Below are positions 1 to 7,980 of a DNA stretch of 44,458 bases, piece after piece (positions within the stretch are counted from its first letter, which is position 1; the number at the start of each line of letters is the position of its first letter). The notes beneath the pieces were generated by a model. It had not been told where the DNA came from, ran no database searches, and saw only the letters and a program-made list of their open reading frames with translations. This stretch comes from a virus. Location: IMG/VR virus record IMGVR_UViG_3300005253_000435, positions 1 through 44,458 of that record. One strand, 5' to 3'. The position numbers were made by a program, and so were the translations under genes.

Positions 1-776
1 GAGATAGTGATCGGCACGTTCCACTGGGCACACGCTTTCTGATGATCGGTCACGGTAATGAAACGCAGCTCACCAGTGGCGCCGGGACCCATGTAAATCT
101 GTTCCGTATCCGTCTTGCCGTCAGCCGTAGCGGCATAGGTAGCAGAGACATACTTGTGGGTCGGCATACCTTCGGCACCATGTGTGAAGTCCGTACGAAG
201 ATAAGATCCCGAGAACTCGTCATCCTTGGCCGCGCTTAGGTCGAAATTATCCCAGATAGCTGCCGTAGGAAGCTCTGTAGTCGCACGCGAGCGTACGGAC
301 ACCTCTGCACCCTCGACGTTGGTCTGCAACAGGGCCTGTACCAAACCAGCGGTACTGGATCGATCCACAGTCTGCATGGCCCGAGCGATGGGTCTTCCCT
401 CGATCACGCCGCCCGCGACGTGGCTGTTGTCTTGCAGGGTCAGTATAGTAACATCGATCGTACAGTTCTGATCGGTCCAAATCGGTACTTTTTGACCATC
501 AGCAGTGGGCACGTAAATATCCATCAGGCGGGTACCGCCATCTGCGACGATTTTACCATCATGCTCTTCTGTTAGAGCGCCAGCGTAATTCTTGGCATTA
601 CCGTCGTTAATTTGAACACGAGTTGCCCGCTCCCCGTCAACGTCGGTCGCGGTACCCTGATTCTGATCATAAACCACTTGCCACCCGCCACGAACAGTCA
701 CCGAAGAACCGGTGTTGTTCTCAAACATGACCCGCTTCTTAGAGACTTTTTCACTTTTGTATGTGACTTGACTCAT
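1..776 (-). CDS. Virion structural protein following the capsid gene (3' end outside window)
   Basis: The frame is open from an ATG at 776 to the left edge, giving at least 258 residues, and the C-terminus is missing. A strong Shine-Dalgarno (AGGAGG, 8 nt before the ATG) fixes the start. The sequence is rich in Thr, Gly, Val and Asp with alternating beta-type segments and no membrane helix. It lies directly downstream of the capsid gene in the same direction, where head-decoration, head-completion or tail-tube proteins are usually encoded. I do not recognise a family, so virion structural is an inference from position and composition. Confidence 0.6.
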   Translation of the reverse strand, partial: MSQVTYKSEKVSKKRVMFENNTGSSVTVRGGWQVVYDQNQGTATDVDGERATRVQINDGNAKNYAGALTEEHDGKIVADGGTRLMDIYVPTADGQKVPIWTDQNCTIDVTILTLQDNSHVAGGVIEGRPIARAMQTVDRSSTAGLVQALLQTNVEGAEVSVRSRATTELPTAAIWDNFDLSAAKDDEFSGSYLRTDFTHGAEGMPTHKYVSATYAATADGKTDTEQIYMGPGATGELRFITVTDHQKACAQWNVPITI

Positions 777-811
777 TTGAGTCCTCCTGGGGAGTTGATC
801 CCCGTTTGCGG

Positions 812-828
812 GGGAGGGTTGACCTCCC
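812..828. other. Intercistronic hairpin between capsid gene and next gene
   Basis: GGGAGG (812-817) and CCTCCC (823-828) form a 6-bp stem with a 5-nt loop. A weaker alternative CCCCG/CGGGG pairing competes for the same bases. There is no U-tract, so it is more likely an RNA-processing or translation-tuning structure than a terminator. Confidence 0.4.
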
Positions 829-843
829 TCCGCGTTGGAAATA

Positions 844-946
844 CTAATTCTTAGGCTTTTTAGGCTTCTTAGGCTTCTTAGGCTTCTTAGGCTTCTTAGG
901 CTTCTGTTGCCCGTTCAATAATTTGATTGCGCCTCTAAGTGACAAT
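844..946 (-). other. Possible +1-frame C-terminal extension of the capsid protein, ending in KKP repeats
   Basis: The +1 frame relative to the capsid gene is open through the capsid stop codon (935-937) to a TAG at 844-846. A shift at the capsid codon CCC (947-949, followed by A) would add 33 residues ending in one KP, five KKP units and KN. The repeat DNA is a 9-bp tandem (851-905). Listeria phage PSA is known to use +1 frameshifting at a proline codon near the 3' end of its capsid gene. The alternative is a separate 22-codon peptide from a TTG about 13 nt after a weak AGAGG. Without the shift this lysine-rich frame has no good start. Confidence 0.4.
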
Positions 947-2038
947 GGGTTTGTGCATGACAAAACCGGCTCTTCGACGGTTGGTACACAGGTTGTTGTG
1001 GGACCCGTCCAAAAAGATGGTATACGCCGTATGCTGACGACGATCAGTCATGGGTTCCTCTTCGTGCATCCAGTCATCAGCCATAACGACGGGCTTGAAG
1101 AAGGCAAAATCGACCGTGTAAATAGGGTCAGTTGTGGTTCCAGTCACGGGATCAGTCACACCATCAAGCTCTTCACCAGGATAGACGACGGGCAAGCGGT
1201 TGATCATGGCCAATCCATCATCGTTCATGCGAACATTGGACATGATATCCTTGCCAGTATGGTTGTCGTCCTTGCTGTCGGCAAGACGCATGATCTCACT
1301 CATAGCCTGAAACCCAGTATAAATGCGCTTGGAATTCGCAGTTTCGCTACTGGGGTCCTGCACGTTGATTGGTGCCTTGAAACGCGTGCGCAAAAACGCG
1401 ATGCGGTAGGTATCGATGAAGTTAGCGTTAATCTGGGTGTACGTTGCGGCATAGTTACGCCAACGCGCGAACGTGGACGCATCCAAACCTGCGCAGGAAG
1501 TACCAGTAGAACCGTCCTGATAGCGGATGGTCTGGCCACTGAACCCGGCCCCCGTGGTATCGGCGTTCAGCATGTTCAAGTAATAAGGTACCCCGTAAGG
1601 GTACAGGTCATCACTTGCACTGGTAGGAGTCTTCCAGGCTCTCTCTTCGATCAGGTTCGCCAGGGACCACAGGCCGTCATACCGGCGGGTCTTGACCATA
1701 TCGACGAACGCTGCGGGTTGCCGGTTACGCAAGATTTCTCTACGATCCCAGGAATACTCCGTACCAATTTGAACCCAGGGCACAGTGATCGTTTGCACGA
1801 CATCGTTGACAGTAGGCTCGTCAGTATCATACAGCCGACGATACCTGGCCGCTCCAGTGTGGTCGAGCATCACGCGGCGACTGATAGCGGTACCACTCTC
1901 GATCTCCATTCTCTCATTCTGGTAAATCCGAGAGAATTCATACTCGGGATGGTCCCACATTATTTCTATTTCTTGTTTGGGCAAATCTTCCAACGTGGTG
2001 GCGATAAGGTCCGCCAACTGCGCATTTTTCACAGCCAT
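935..2038 (-). CDS. Major capsid protein
   Basis: The 367-residue protein begins with an alpha-helical stretch (MAVKNAQLADLIATTLEDL) followed by mixed alpha/beta sequence. It sits immediately downstream of a charged scaffold-like gene in the order terminase, portal, scaffold, capsid that is standard in tailed phages. It ends HKPIVT and is followed by a possible +1-frame extension. The ATG at 2038 has GGAGG upstream, inside the end of the scaffold-like gene region. No other gene in the window has this size and position. The assignment rests on synteny and general character, not on a diagnostic motif. Confidence 0.75.
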   Translation of the reverse strand: MAVKNAQLADLIATTLEDLPKQEIEIMWDHPEYEFSRIYQNERMEIESGTAISRRVMLDHTGAARYRRLYDTDEPTVNDVVQTITVPWVQIGTEYSWDRREILRNRQPAAFVDMVKTRRYDGLWSLANLIEERAWKTPTSASDDLYPYGVPYYLNMLNADTTGAGFSGQTIRYQDGSTGTSCAGLDASTFARWRNYAATYTQINANFIDTYRIAFLRTRFKAPINVQDPSSETANSKRIYTGFQAMSEIMRLADSKDDNHTGKDIMSNVRMNDDGLAMINRLPVVYPGEELDGVTDPVTGTTTDPIYTVDFAFFKPVVMADDWMHEEEPMTDRRQHTAYTIFLDGSHNNLCTNRRRAGFVMHKPIVT

Positions 2039-2041
2039 TTA

Positions 2042-3202
2042 CTATCCTCCATTACCAAAAACTTTGGCCAGGGCTCTACCAGTCTTTTCCACCAACTCCT
2101 CGTGAGTTTTGGGTTTGCCAGCGGACCTCGTAGAACTACCTGTCCTCTTACTATCTGATGGGCGCACAACGCGTGACTTGCTTCGCTTTTTTACACTTTT
2201 GATAAGGCTATCACGAGCCATGACTGCGGCCATCGGTTCCGACACTATGTTATGCGCCATATTTAGCGCATCGTCCAGCGTCACGTCTTTACCATTAAAC
2301 TGGGCACCGAGCATTATATTCTCTGAAATCTCTAGTACCTTTTCCCTGTTCATCCTCTGTGCGATCGGCAAATTGTGCCACGCCAGGTCCGTTTCCGGTA
2401 GCACCCCATAGAGCATATCGTACTGCTTGACATCGTCCGTTCGGAAGAAGTCTGAAGTCTGCTTTACTTCATTCGTCTTACGAGCGTTTTCAAGTTGCAA
2501 CATGTCCGCGTCATGCGATGACAATCGTCTGTTTACGTCATTCAATTGACCGTTGAGGTCACCGATCATATCATGCTGTTGCCTGTACACCCGAATGAGC
2601 GGGTCGTTTGCCCCGTGTTCAGCTTCATAGGCCGCCAACTCGTCGGGACTTAAACCTGGAAGTTGCGTCGGGGCACCTTGGGGGGTACGCCCGTTTGGTT
2701 GCCCACTGCCGCCGTACTGCTCTTCAAGTTCCTTCATTCGACGGCCAGCATCTGCGTACCATGACGACTGCTGGTTCGACTTTGCATGCAGGTTCTTTAA
2801 GAATCTATCCGTAGCTTCCGGGCCATTGGACTTAAGCATATTAACGATGTCGTCCTTTGTCCACTGGTGTTCCGCAGCCGAGCGAAGATATACTTCTGAG
2901 ATGTCATAATCATCGTCACCTGCTTCGCCTGTAGGATCTGGATCTGGATCTGGATCTGGATCTGGATCTGGATCTGGATCTGGATCTGGATCTGGATCTG
3001 GATCTGGATCTGGATCTGGATCTGGATCTAGTTTGTTCTCACGGGGTACAATACGCTTCCCTCGCTCCCCGTCTCCATCTCCGTCTTCGAAGAGTTCGCT
3101 CAGCCCCTCGCCAACTTTCGCTAAAAGTTTGGGGTCGATTACGGCGTTAGGTTGCGAGCTGATAGGTACTGACGGTTCTTCTCGCGGTCCCAATTTTTCC
3201 AT
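2042..3202 (-). CDS. Scaffold-like protein with a (Asp-Pro)16 tract
   Basis: A 386-residue, highly charged protein encoded just upstream of the capsid gene, which is where the head scaffold normally lies. Residues 59-90 are sixteen consecutive Asp-Pro pairs. The middle (about 130-280) is predicted helical and coiled-coil-like, with Glu, Gln, Asn and Met. The C-terminus is Lys/Arg/Ser-rich and ends in a short helix, as in scaffold proteins that bind the capsid through a basic C-terminal helix. A scaffold is the best guess. A minor capsid or internal head protein is the alternative. Confidence 0.6.
   Translation of the reverse strand: MEKLGPREEPSVPISSQPNAVIDPKLLAKVGEGLSELFEDGDGDGERGKRIVPRENKLDPDPDPDPDPDPDPDPDPDPDPDPDPDPDPDPTGEAGDDDYDISEVYLRSAAEHQWTKDDIVNMLKSNGPEATDRFLKNLHAKSNQQSSWYADAGRRMKELEEQYGGSGQPNGRTPQGAPTQLPGLSPDELAAYEAEHGANDPLIRVYRQQHDMIGDLNGQLNDVNRRLSSHDADMLQLENARKTNEVKQTSDFFRTDDVKQYDMLYGVLPETDLAWHNLPIAQRMNREKVLEISENIMLGAQFNGKDVTLDDALNMAHNIVSEPMAAVMARDSLIKSVKKRSKSRVVRPSDSKRTGSSTRSAGKPKTHEELVEKTGRALAKVFGNGG
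2934..3029. repeat. 16 perfect tandem copies of GGATCT
   Basis: The hexamer GGATCT is repeated 16 times without a mismatch inside the scaffold-like gene. On the coding strand each unit reads GAT CCA (Asp-Pro). Each unit carries one GATC site, so 16 Dam-type sites are spaced exactly 6 bp apart. Perfect identity suggests recent slippage expansion. Confidence 0.97.
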
Positions 3203-3243
3203 TGTTGCGTCTCCAATAAGCTGCCCGGCGTACCGGGGGTAGG

Positions 3244-3609
3244 TTACTTAGATGCTAGTGTTACTGTTTTCCTTTTCCTTCTACCCGATTGCTTGACGTG
3301 ACCAGTCTGTTCGAGGTACTCATCGTGATCCGGGTAATTCTCGAATACTGGTCGGCACTTCTCGTCTAGCGGTATCTTTGGGTAAAGACGTCTATGTTCC
3401 TCGACCTGCTCCGGGTGGATAGCCAATGAATCTGAGTGTATCGGCTTAGTGTAAGAATCTTTGTACACTCTCGGCATACCGGCATGCCAATCCCGAACCA
3501 GTTTCGCGCTACAATTTATACACGTCTTGTCCTTTCCCTTTAATTCAGCATACGGACAAACGAAGTCAACCGTGAGCCCACACCCTTCGCACTTGAATGG
3601 ATATATCAT
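3244..3609 (-). CDS. FmdB-type zinc-ribbon protein
   Basis: A 121-residue protein starting MIYPFKCEGCG, with a second Cys pair CINC near residue 35. This C-x2-C...C-x2-C pattern is that of FmdB-like zinc ribbons. The rest is hydrophilic, contains the segment HPEQVEEHRRLYP, and ends in a basic tail. Small zinc-ribbon genes of this type often lie between portal and capsid genes in phages. The function is unknown. A head-assembly accessory role is inferred from position only. Confidence 0.6.
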   Translation of the reverse strand: MIYPFKCEGCGLTVDFVCPYAELKGKDKTCINCSAKLVRDWHAGMPRVYKDSYTKPIHSDSLAIHPEQVEEHRRLYPKIPLDEKCRPVFENYPDHDEYLEQTGHVKQSGRRKRKTVTLASK

Positions 3610-3627
3610 GCTCTGCCCCCTTAATAG

Positions 3628-3882
3628 TTACATGCCCATTTTCTTCATCTTATTACCGACCTTCTCGACGGCGGCGAACTTACCCTCCGCCTCCGTCAAT
3701 TTCGTCTTCTTATGAACCAAGTACGCTTTCATGTACTTGACCATCTTGGGATCGTCCATGTACTCTTGTGCTTCTGTCACTTTGTCAAGCGCGCTTTCTA
3801 CCATATATTTGGAGTACTTGTTCTCCTTATAAGGCACAGCGTTCTTACTCGACTTGTCCTCTTCGTAGTAATGGTCTGGCAT
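3628..3882 (-). CDS. Small charged head-module protein
   Basis: An 84-residue Lys/Glu/Tyr-rich helical protein with no Cys or membrane segment, ending KKMGM. Its ATG overlaps the TAA of the portal gene (TAATG), so translation is probably coupled to portal synthesis. I do not recognise the family. It may be a head-assembly accessory protein. Confidence 0.55.
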   Translation of the reverse strand: MPDHYYEEDKSSKNAVPYKENKYSKYMVESALDKVTEAQEYMDDPKMVKYMKAYLVHKKTKLTEAEGKFAAVEKVGNKMKKMGM

Positions 3883-5669
3883 TACAATCCCCCTTGGAAT
3901 CCGCTCTGTGCGTCGTTCGCTCCCGTCTGTTCACTGGACCTCCTATCCTGCATTGGGCTGGTAGGTCCTGATACCCCACCAACCGCGGCACCATTCTGCG
4001 CAATAGCCCCGTCCATTCCGGCTTTCATGGGACCTTGAGGCCCGAGTATGGAAGCAAGTTGCAGCTTCTGCATATACTCAGGATCCTCGAACCAATCGTG
4101 TACCTCGTCAAGGATACCCATGTTCTCGGCAATATCGGACAGCGCCTTCGCGATATTAAACGGCGTTCCAGCTTCCGTCATAAGAGTCCGACCCGCCATA
4201 ACGACACTCGGTATTACTGAGGTTGAAAACTCCATGATCAGTTGCGACAGCTGCCTCGGATCCTTAATTTCCATGGACCTTTGTTTTATATCGAAAATGT
4301 AATCCTCTGGCATGCCACGGCGCTGCTCTGGTGTAAGGGTTAACTGCGCATGGTCACCACTCTGTCTTCGGTATGGAATCGGTATGCTTATCAAAGGATC
4401 GTGGTGCATAAACCACGCCTCTTTGCGTGACAACTCACCTGCTGCATCATACAGCATGCCCCGGCCATCTTCTAGGCCTACGTTTGAATTCTGCTGCATG
4501 TTATTTGACTGAGTCGCGGTCTTAGCGTTCGCTGCGACCCCGGCCATCTGGTCAGGATTGCCAGACATGTAATTAGACCACAAACGAAGACCGGTTATAT
4601 AGTCATCGTCACCAGCCTCGCGCCCACCAATAGTCAGTGCGCTTAGATTCTTTGGGTCGCCCTGCACGATGTCACCGTCATCCGCGTCCCTGAAGTCCTC
4701 GGCCTCATCGACGCCTGTGGGGTCCACTACACCGATGGTCTTTTGGTTCATCTGGCGGGCCATGGTCTTGACCATCATTTGGTTGGCCATTAAATTCAGG
4801 TCGTACCACATACCTACGGGCGCTACCGGGAACGGATTATCTGGCACGGGCTGCGTCATGGATAGAAACGTATATGGTCCGTCTTTTGGTCCAAAGTACT
4901 CGTGAACCGCCAGGTAATCGTCAAACGATATTTGCCGAGGATCGGGTATAACCACCACGGCATCAGCATCGGGGGCATATAAATAGACGATGTCAACGAA
5001 GTCTTGCAGCTCCTGTATCTCGTTGTGTGGCATGTTCCTTTTCGTCATTTCGGCCACTCTTTTTTCAACATCAGCGTGCTTACTAGATGGCAACTGCATG
5101 ATAAGGTCGTGGTCATACTCGTTGTTATCTAGCAGTATCTGTCTAGGGGCGCGGATTTTATCCCCCAGGAACGCGGCCTTGTCCCACGACTTACAATCGG
5201 GATCGGGCACAAAGTCGTCGAGGCTCACGTTGTCTGTAAACACCATCCCGTTGTCTATGCGCGTGTCACCGTACATCACGAACGACCCGCTGTCGGCCAG
5301 CGCAGTCTTAAATATAGCCATGCCCCCCAGGAACGCGTCCACCAGTCCATACCTCAACGTTTGTTTCTTCTTTATTTTCCGGTTGTTTCCATCCAGAGCC
5401 CGGCCCAGCAAGTACGCGTAATCGTCGTATTCAACAAAGTCCGACGACACCTTGGTTACTGGGTTCTTCATAACATACTGCGGGACGATAGCGCGAATTG
5501 CGCTGAACACAAGGTTTATAGGCTGCTCACCTGTTATACCGTGCTCTTTCTCAAAGTACGTACCGACGTACGCCTTGATGAACATAGCACGGTTCCTTAC
5601 GTGGACTTTGGTCCGCTCCATCCCTTGCTTGGCCGCTTTAGACATAGACCTTGCTATAAGCTTTTCCAT
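3882..5669 (-). CDS. Portal (head-tail connector) protein
   Basis: A 595-residue protein directly downstream of the terminase large subunit, matching portals in size and position. The N-terminus is basic and helical. The middle contains VFSAIRAIVPQYVMKNP and an acidic segment LDDFVPDPDCKSWDKA typical of portal and connector proteins, which carry acidic/aromatic patches followed by helices. Further on lie an all-helical crown-like segment and a Gly/Ala/Gln-rich C-terminus. The portal would form the dodecameric ring for DNA packaging and exit. Confidence comes from gene order plus the sequence pattern. Confidence 0.83.
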   Translation of the reverse strand: MEKLIARSMSKAAKQGMERTKVHVRNRAMFIKAYVGTYFEKEHGITGEQPINLVFSAIRAIVPQYVMKNPVTKVSSDFVEYDDYAYLLGRALDGNNRKIKKKQTLRYGLVDAFLGGMAIFKTALADSGSFVMYGDTRIDNGMVFTDNVSLDDFVPDPDCKSWDKAAFLGDKIRAPRQILLDNNEYDHDLIMQLPSSKHADVEKRVAEMTKRNMPHNEIQELQDFVDIVYLYAPDADAVVVIPDPRQISFDDYLAVHEYFGPKDGPYTFLSMTQPVPDNPFPVAPVGMWYDLNLMANQMMVKTMARQMNQKTIGVVDPTGVDEAEDFRDADDGDIVQGDPKNLSALTIGGREAGDDDYITGLRLWSNYMSGNPDQMAGVAANAKTATQSNNMQQNSNVGLEDGRGMLYDAAGELSRKEAWFMHHDPLISIPIPYRRQSGDHAQLTLTPEQRRGMPEDYIFDIKQRSMEIKDPRQLSQLIMEFSTSVIPSVVMAGRTLMTEAGTPFNIAKALSDIAENMGILDEVHDWFEDPEYMQKLQLASILGPQGPMKAGMDGAIAQNGAAVGGVSGPTSPMQDRRSSEQTGANDAQSGFQGGL

Positions 5670-5683
5670 GTATTCACCTGTGA

Positions 5684-7597
5684 TTAAAACTTATGTCTCC
5701 ATCCGCCTTTTTTACTTGAACGACGTTTTATATTTCGCTTCGCTCTACGCCCAGCATGTGAGAACGTGTCACCCTTCACAGCGCCTATTGGTGTTTTCGG
5801 CTTCTTGTTGTGCTTCAAGGTCAATGCGTCTGCTATGACCCTGTCGCCGTGCGTCTTCCTAGCTTTGTCACTTTCCTCTATAAAGTCTGCGAACACCGGC
5901 TTGCCGCTATCGTCTCGCACATATCTCTTGGCTTCCTCCAGAGCTTCGTGTGATCGGTTGACCATCAAACCCTGTTCTAGTGCCCGCTCGTATTGTGTAA
6001 GAAGCTCCTCTTTAGACTCATCGCTCATATGGAAGCCGTATGAATCGGACTTCTCATCTCTCTTCTTACCGACTGGTATGTTCCTGTAATACCTCGGGTA
6101 TCGGAATTCCTTAACCATCCTAGAACCGAAGTCCATGCCAGGACCGTTCTTTTCCCATATCAGAAACGGCAGGTTACACCTATCGCGACCGCCAAACCAC
6201 AGGGCAATAGCCACGGCCACACGAGCCATCGCGGAGGGAGGGGTCTGAGCGCAAACCCACTCCCCTACTTTTTCGCCAGTTTCCACACACCTAATGGATA
6301 TGACCGAATTAGAGGCTCCATGCCCTTTTGAAATGTCGATTCCAAACGCGTAACTGAACCGCTGGTCTGGTCGCCCATTTTCCAATCCGCACCATAAGCG
6401 TAACTTACCACCATGCTTTCTTCCGATTCTAATAACGGATAAGTCTTTGCGTTTAAGGATCGTGGAAATTGCATCGTCTGCTACCCCCTTCTTGAACTCA
6501 ATATCAAGCTTTAGCCGTTCTTTCCTGGCAAACAAGACATCGTGAGTTACTATGGATTGTTCATTAAAGAACACGTCACCGGCCGCAACATCGTCGGCGT
6601 CAACTTCCTGCGCCATCTCTCGACGGGATCTTACCTTTTCTTCTGCGTTGTACCACTTCGACCGGATTCTCCACTTACCCGTCTCTGCGTCTTTCTCAGT
6701 GTATCGTCCCTTACCCTTATCGGGATGCTCCCACCACATGAGGGGAAATACTTTTATTTGCCTTGAGGCTTTCCATCTTGAATACTCTGTGCCAGCTCCC
6801 GCGACTGTGCTATTAACGATTCGCATAGCTCCTGCATCTCGCGTTGCTGATCGCATAGCGCCTCCATGCTCAACCTTAGCAAATTCATCGAGCAATATGA
6901 TGTCTCGCCTGTCGCCCGACGCTGCATGTTTCGTAGTGGATTCTCCATCTATGCATGCTCCGTTAAGTTCATTAAACATATGCATGTTCTGACGGTAGCG
7001 ATCCCCGGGCATACAGTCCGGCGGTTGCATCCACCAAGGAAGCCAAGCGTTTATGAAGTCGTGTTTTTGAAACAACGCTTTCATGTTGCCCGTTTTGTCT
7101 ACATAGTCCTTTGTCCGGGACATCTCCAGTATCTGAGATTTCTCCGTAAATAACCAGTGCCAGTGATCGTAACCTGTGCATTCCCAGCTTGCGCCCATGT
7201 CACGAGACTTGTTTATTAGCAAATCTTTACCATTCGCTAAACACCAGTCTAGGGTGTCCAGCAGATTATCCTGAATCTTCCAAGTTACAAAAGGTACGTC
7301 CGCAATGGGTGCAACCATGCGCTCGCCAGATTCGGGGTCGACATCTAATCGGTGGAACGTCCACATGAACGCGTTGAACCAGAGCTTTTTTGACAGGCTA
7401 CACGCGACAAGAAGATCATCTTGCACCCCCTTATCCTTGTCGGCTCCCCTGATTAGTTTCGCCCGCCATTCGGCATTTTTACCCGGGTCTTTCGGGACCT
7501 TGAAGCTGGTTACAGGGCACACCCAGTTTTCCAAGTTGTCTGGAAAGGGACTCGCCAGCATCGGTCTTAGCCGTTGTTCTAGCTCCAGACTTTTCAT
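5684..7597 (-). CDS. terL: Terminase large subunit (ATPase and nuclease)
   Basis: A 637-residue DNA-packaging motor. Residues 129-138 (NKSRDMGASWE region) form the Walker A-like loop seen in phage terminases, and ILLDEFA (about 233-240) is Walker B with the catalytic acidic pair. The C-terminal RNase H-like nuclease begins at FGIDISKGHG (Asp near 421), and the segment IADALTLKHN near the C-terminus carries its last conserved Asp. The start is supported by AAAGGGG 6 nt before the ATG. The first 119 nt overlap the preceding gene in another frame. The enzyme would translocate DNA into proheads through the portal encoded next. Confidence 0.93.
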   Translation of the reverse strand: MKSLELEQRLRPMLASPFPDNLENWVCPVTSFKVPKDPGKNAEWRAKLIRGADKDKGVQDDLLVACSLSKKLWFNAFMWTFHRLDVDPESGERMVAPIADVPFVTWKIQDNLLDTLDWCLANGKDLLINKSRDMGASWECTGYDHWHWLFTEKSQILEMSRTKDYVDKTGNMKALFQKHDFINAWLPWWMQPPDCMPGDRYRQNMHMFNELNGACIDGESTTKHAASGDRRDIILLDEFAKVEHGGAMRSATRDAGAMRIVNSTVAGAGTEYSRWKASRQIKVFPLMWWEHPDKGKGRYTEKDAETGKWRIRSKWYNAEEKVRSRREMAQEVDADDVAAGDVFFNEQSIVTHDVLFARKERLKLDIEFKKGVADDAISTILKRKDLSVIRIGRKHGGKLRLWCGLENGRPDQRFSYAFGIDISKGHGASNSVISIRCVETGEKVGEWVCAQTPPSAMARVAVAIALWFGGRDRCNLPFLIWEKNGPGMDFGSRMVKEFRYPRYYRNIPVGKKRDEKSDSYGFHMSDESKEELLTQYERALEQGLMVNRSHEALEEAKRYVRDDSGKPVFADFIEESDKARKTHGDRVIADALTLKHNKKPKTPIGAVKGDTFSHAGRRAKRNIKRRSSKKGGWRHKF

Positions 7598-7979
7598 CGC
7601 CGACCCCTTTCTTTACTTGTCTGAACTTTTCTGATATCTCGCTCATTTTCTTGTCAAGCGGTACTCCGCGGGCGGTATGATCTTCCTTTTCCTTAACGGG
7701 CGAAGCCTTCGGTTTACCTATGAGACGATCACCCAACTCCTTTATCATGGTCTTGTCGGGTGGATAATAGTTGACTATCCTTCTTTTTTCAACGCCATCC
7801 TTGTCCTCTACAGTATCGTAAACTGCATGCCCGTGCGCGAGCTTCCACATCACAAGGGACAGCGCCTCTACCCGGGACATGGACGACATCTCCCCAGTCT
7901 CCATGTTCTCAAATTCTACCTTCTCCTTGGCATGTTTTTTAATGAATCGGATCAGATCTTTTTCTGTGCTCGTCGACAT
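7479..7979 (-). CDS. Candidate terminase small subunit
   Basis: A 166-residue hydrophilic protein immediately upstream of terL, where the DNA-recognition small subunit is usually encoded. The N-terminal 60 residues are helical and end in MSRVEALSLVMWKLAHG. The middle contains YYPPDKTMIKELGDRLIGKP and the C-terminal third is Lys/Ser/Gly-rich. Its last 119 nt overlap terL in another frame. I see no clear helix-turn-helix, so the assignment depends on position. Confidence 0.5.
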   Translation of the reverse strand: MSTSTEKDLIRFIKKHAKEKVEFENMETGEMSSMSRVEALSLVMWKLAHGHAVYDTVEDKDGVEKRRIVNYYPPDKTMIKELGDRLIGKPKASPVKEKEDHTARGVPLDKKMSEISEKFRQVKKGVGDEKSGARTTAKTDAGESLSRQLGKLGVPCNQLQGPERPG

Positions 7980-7980
7980 G

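Noticed and set aside
923-2158. A 411-codon plus-strand frame
   Set aside because: It is the antisense of the capsid gene, has no ribosome site and encodes no coherent protein.
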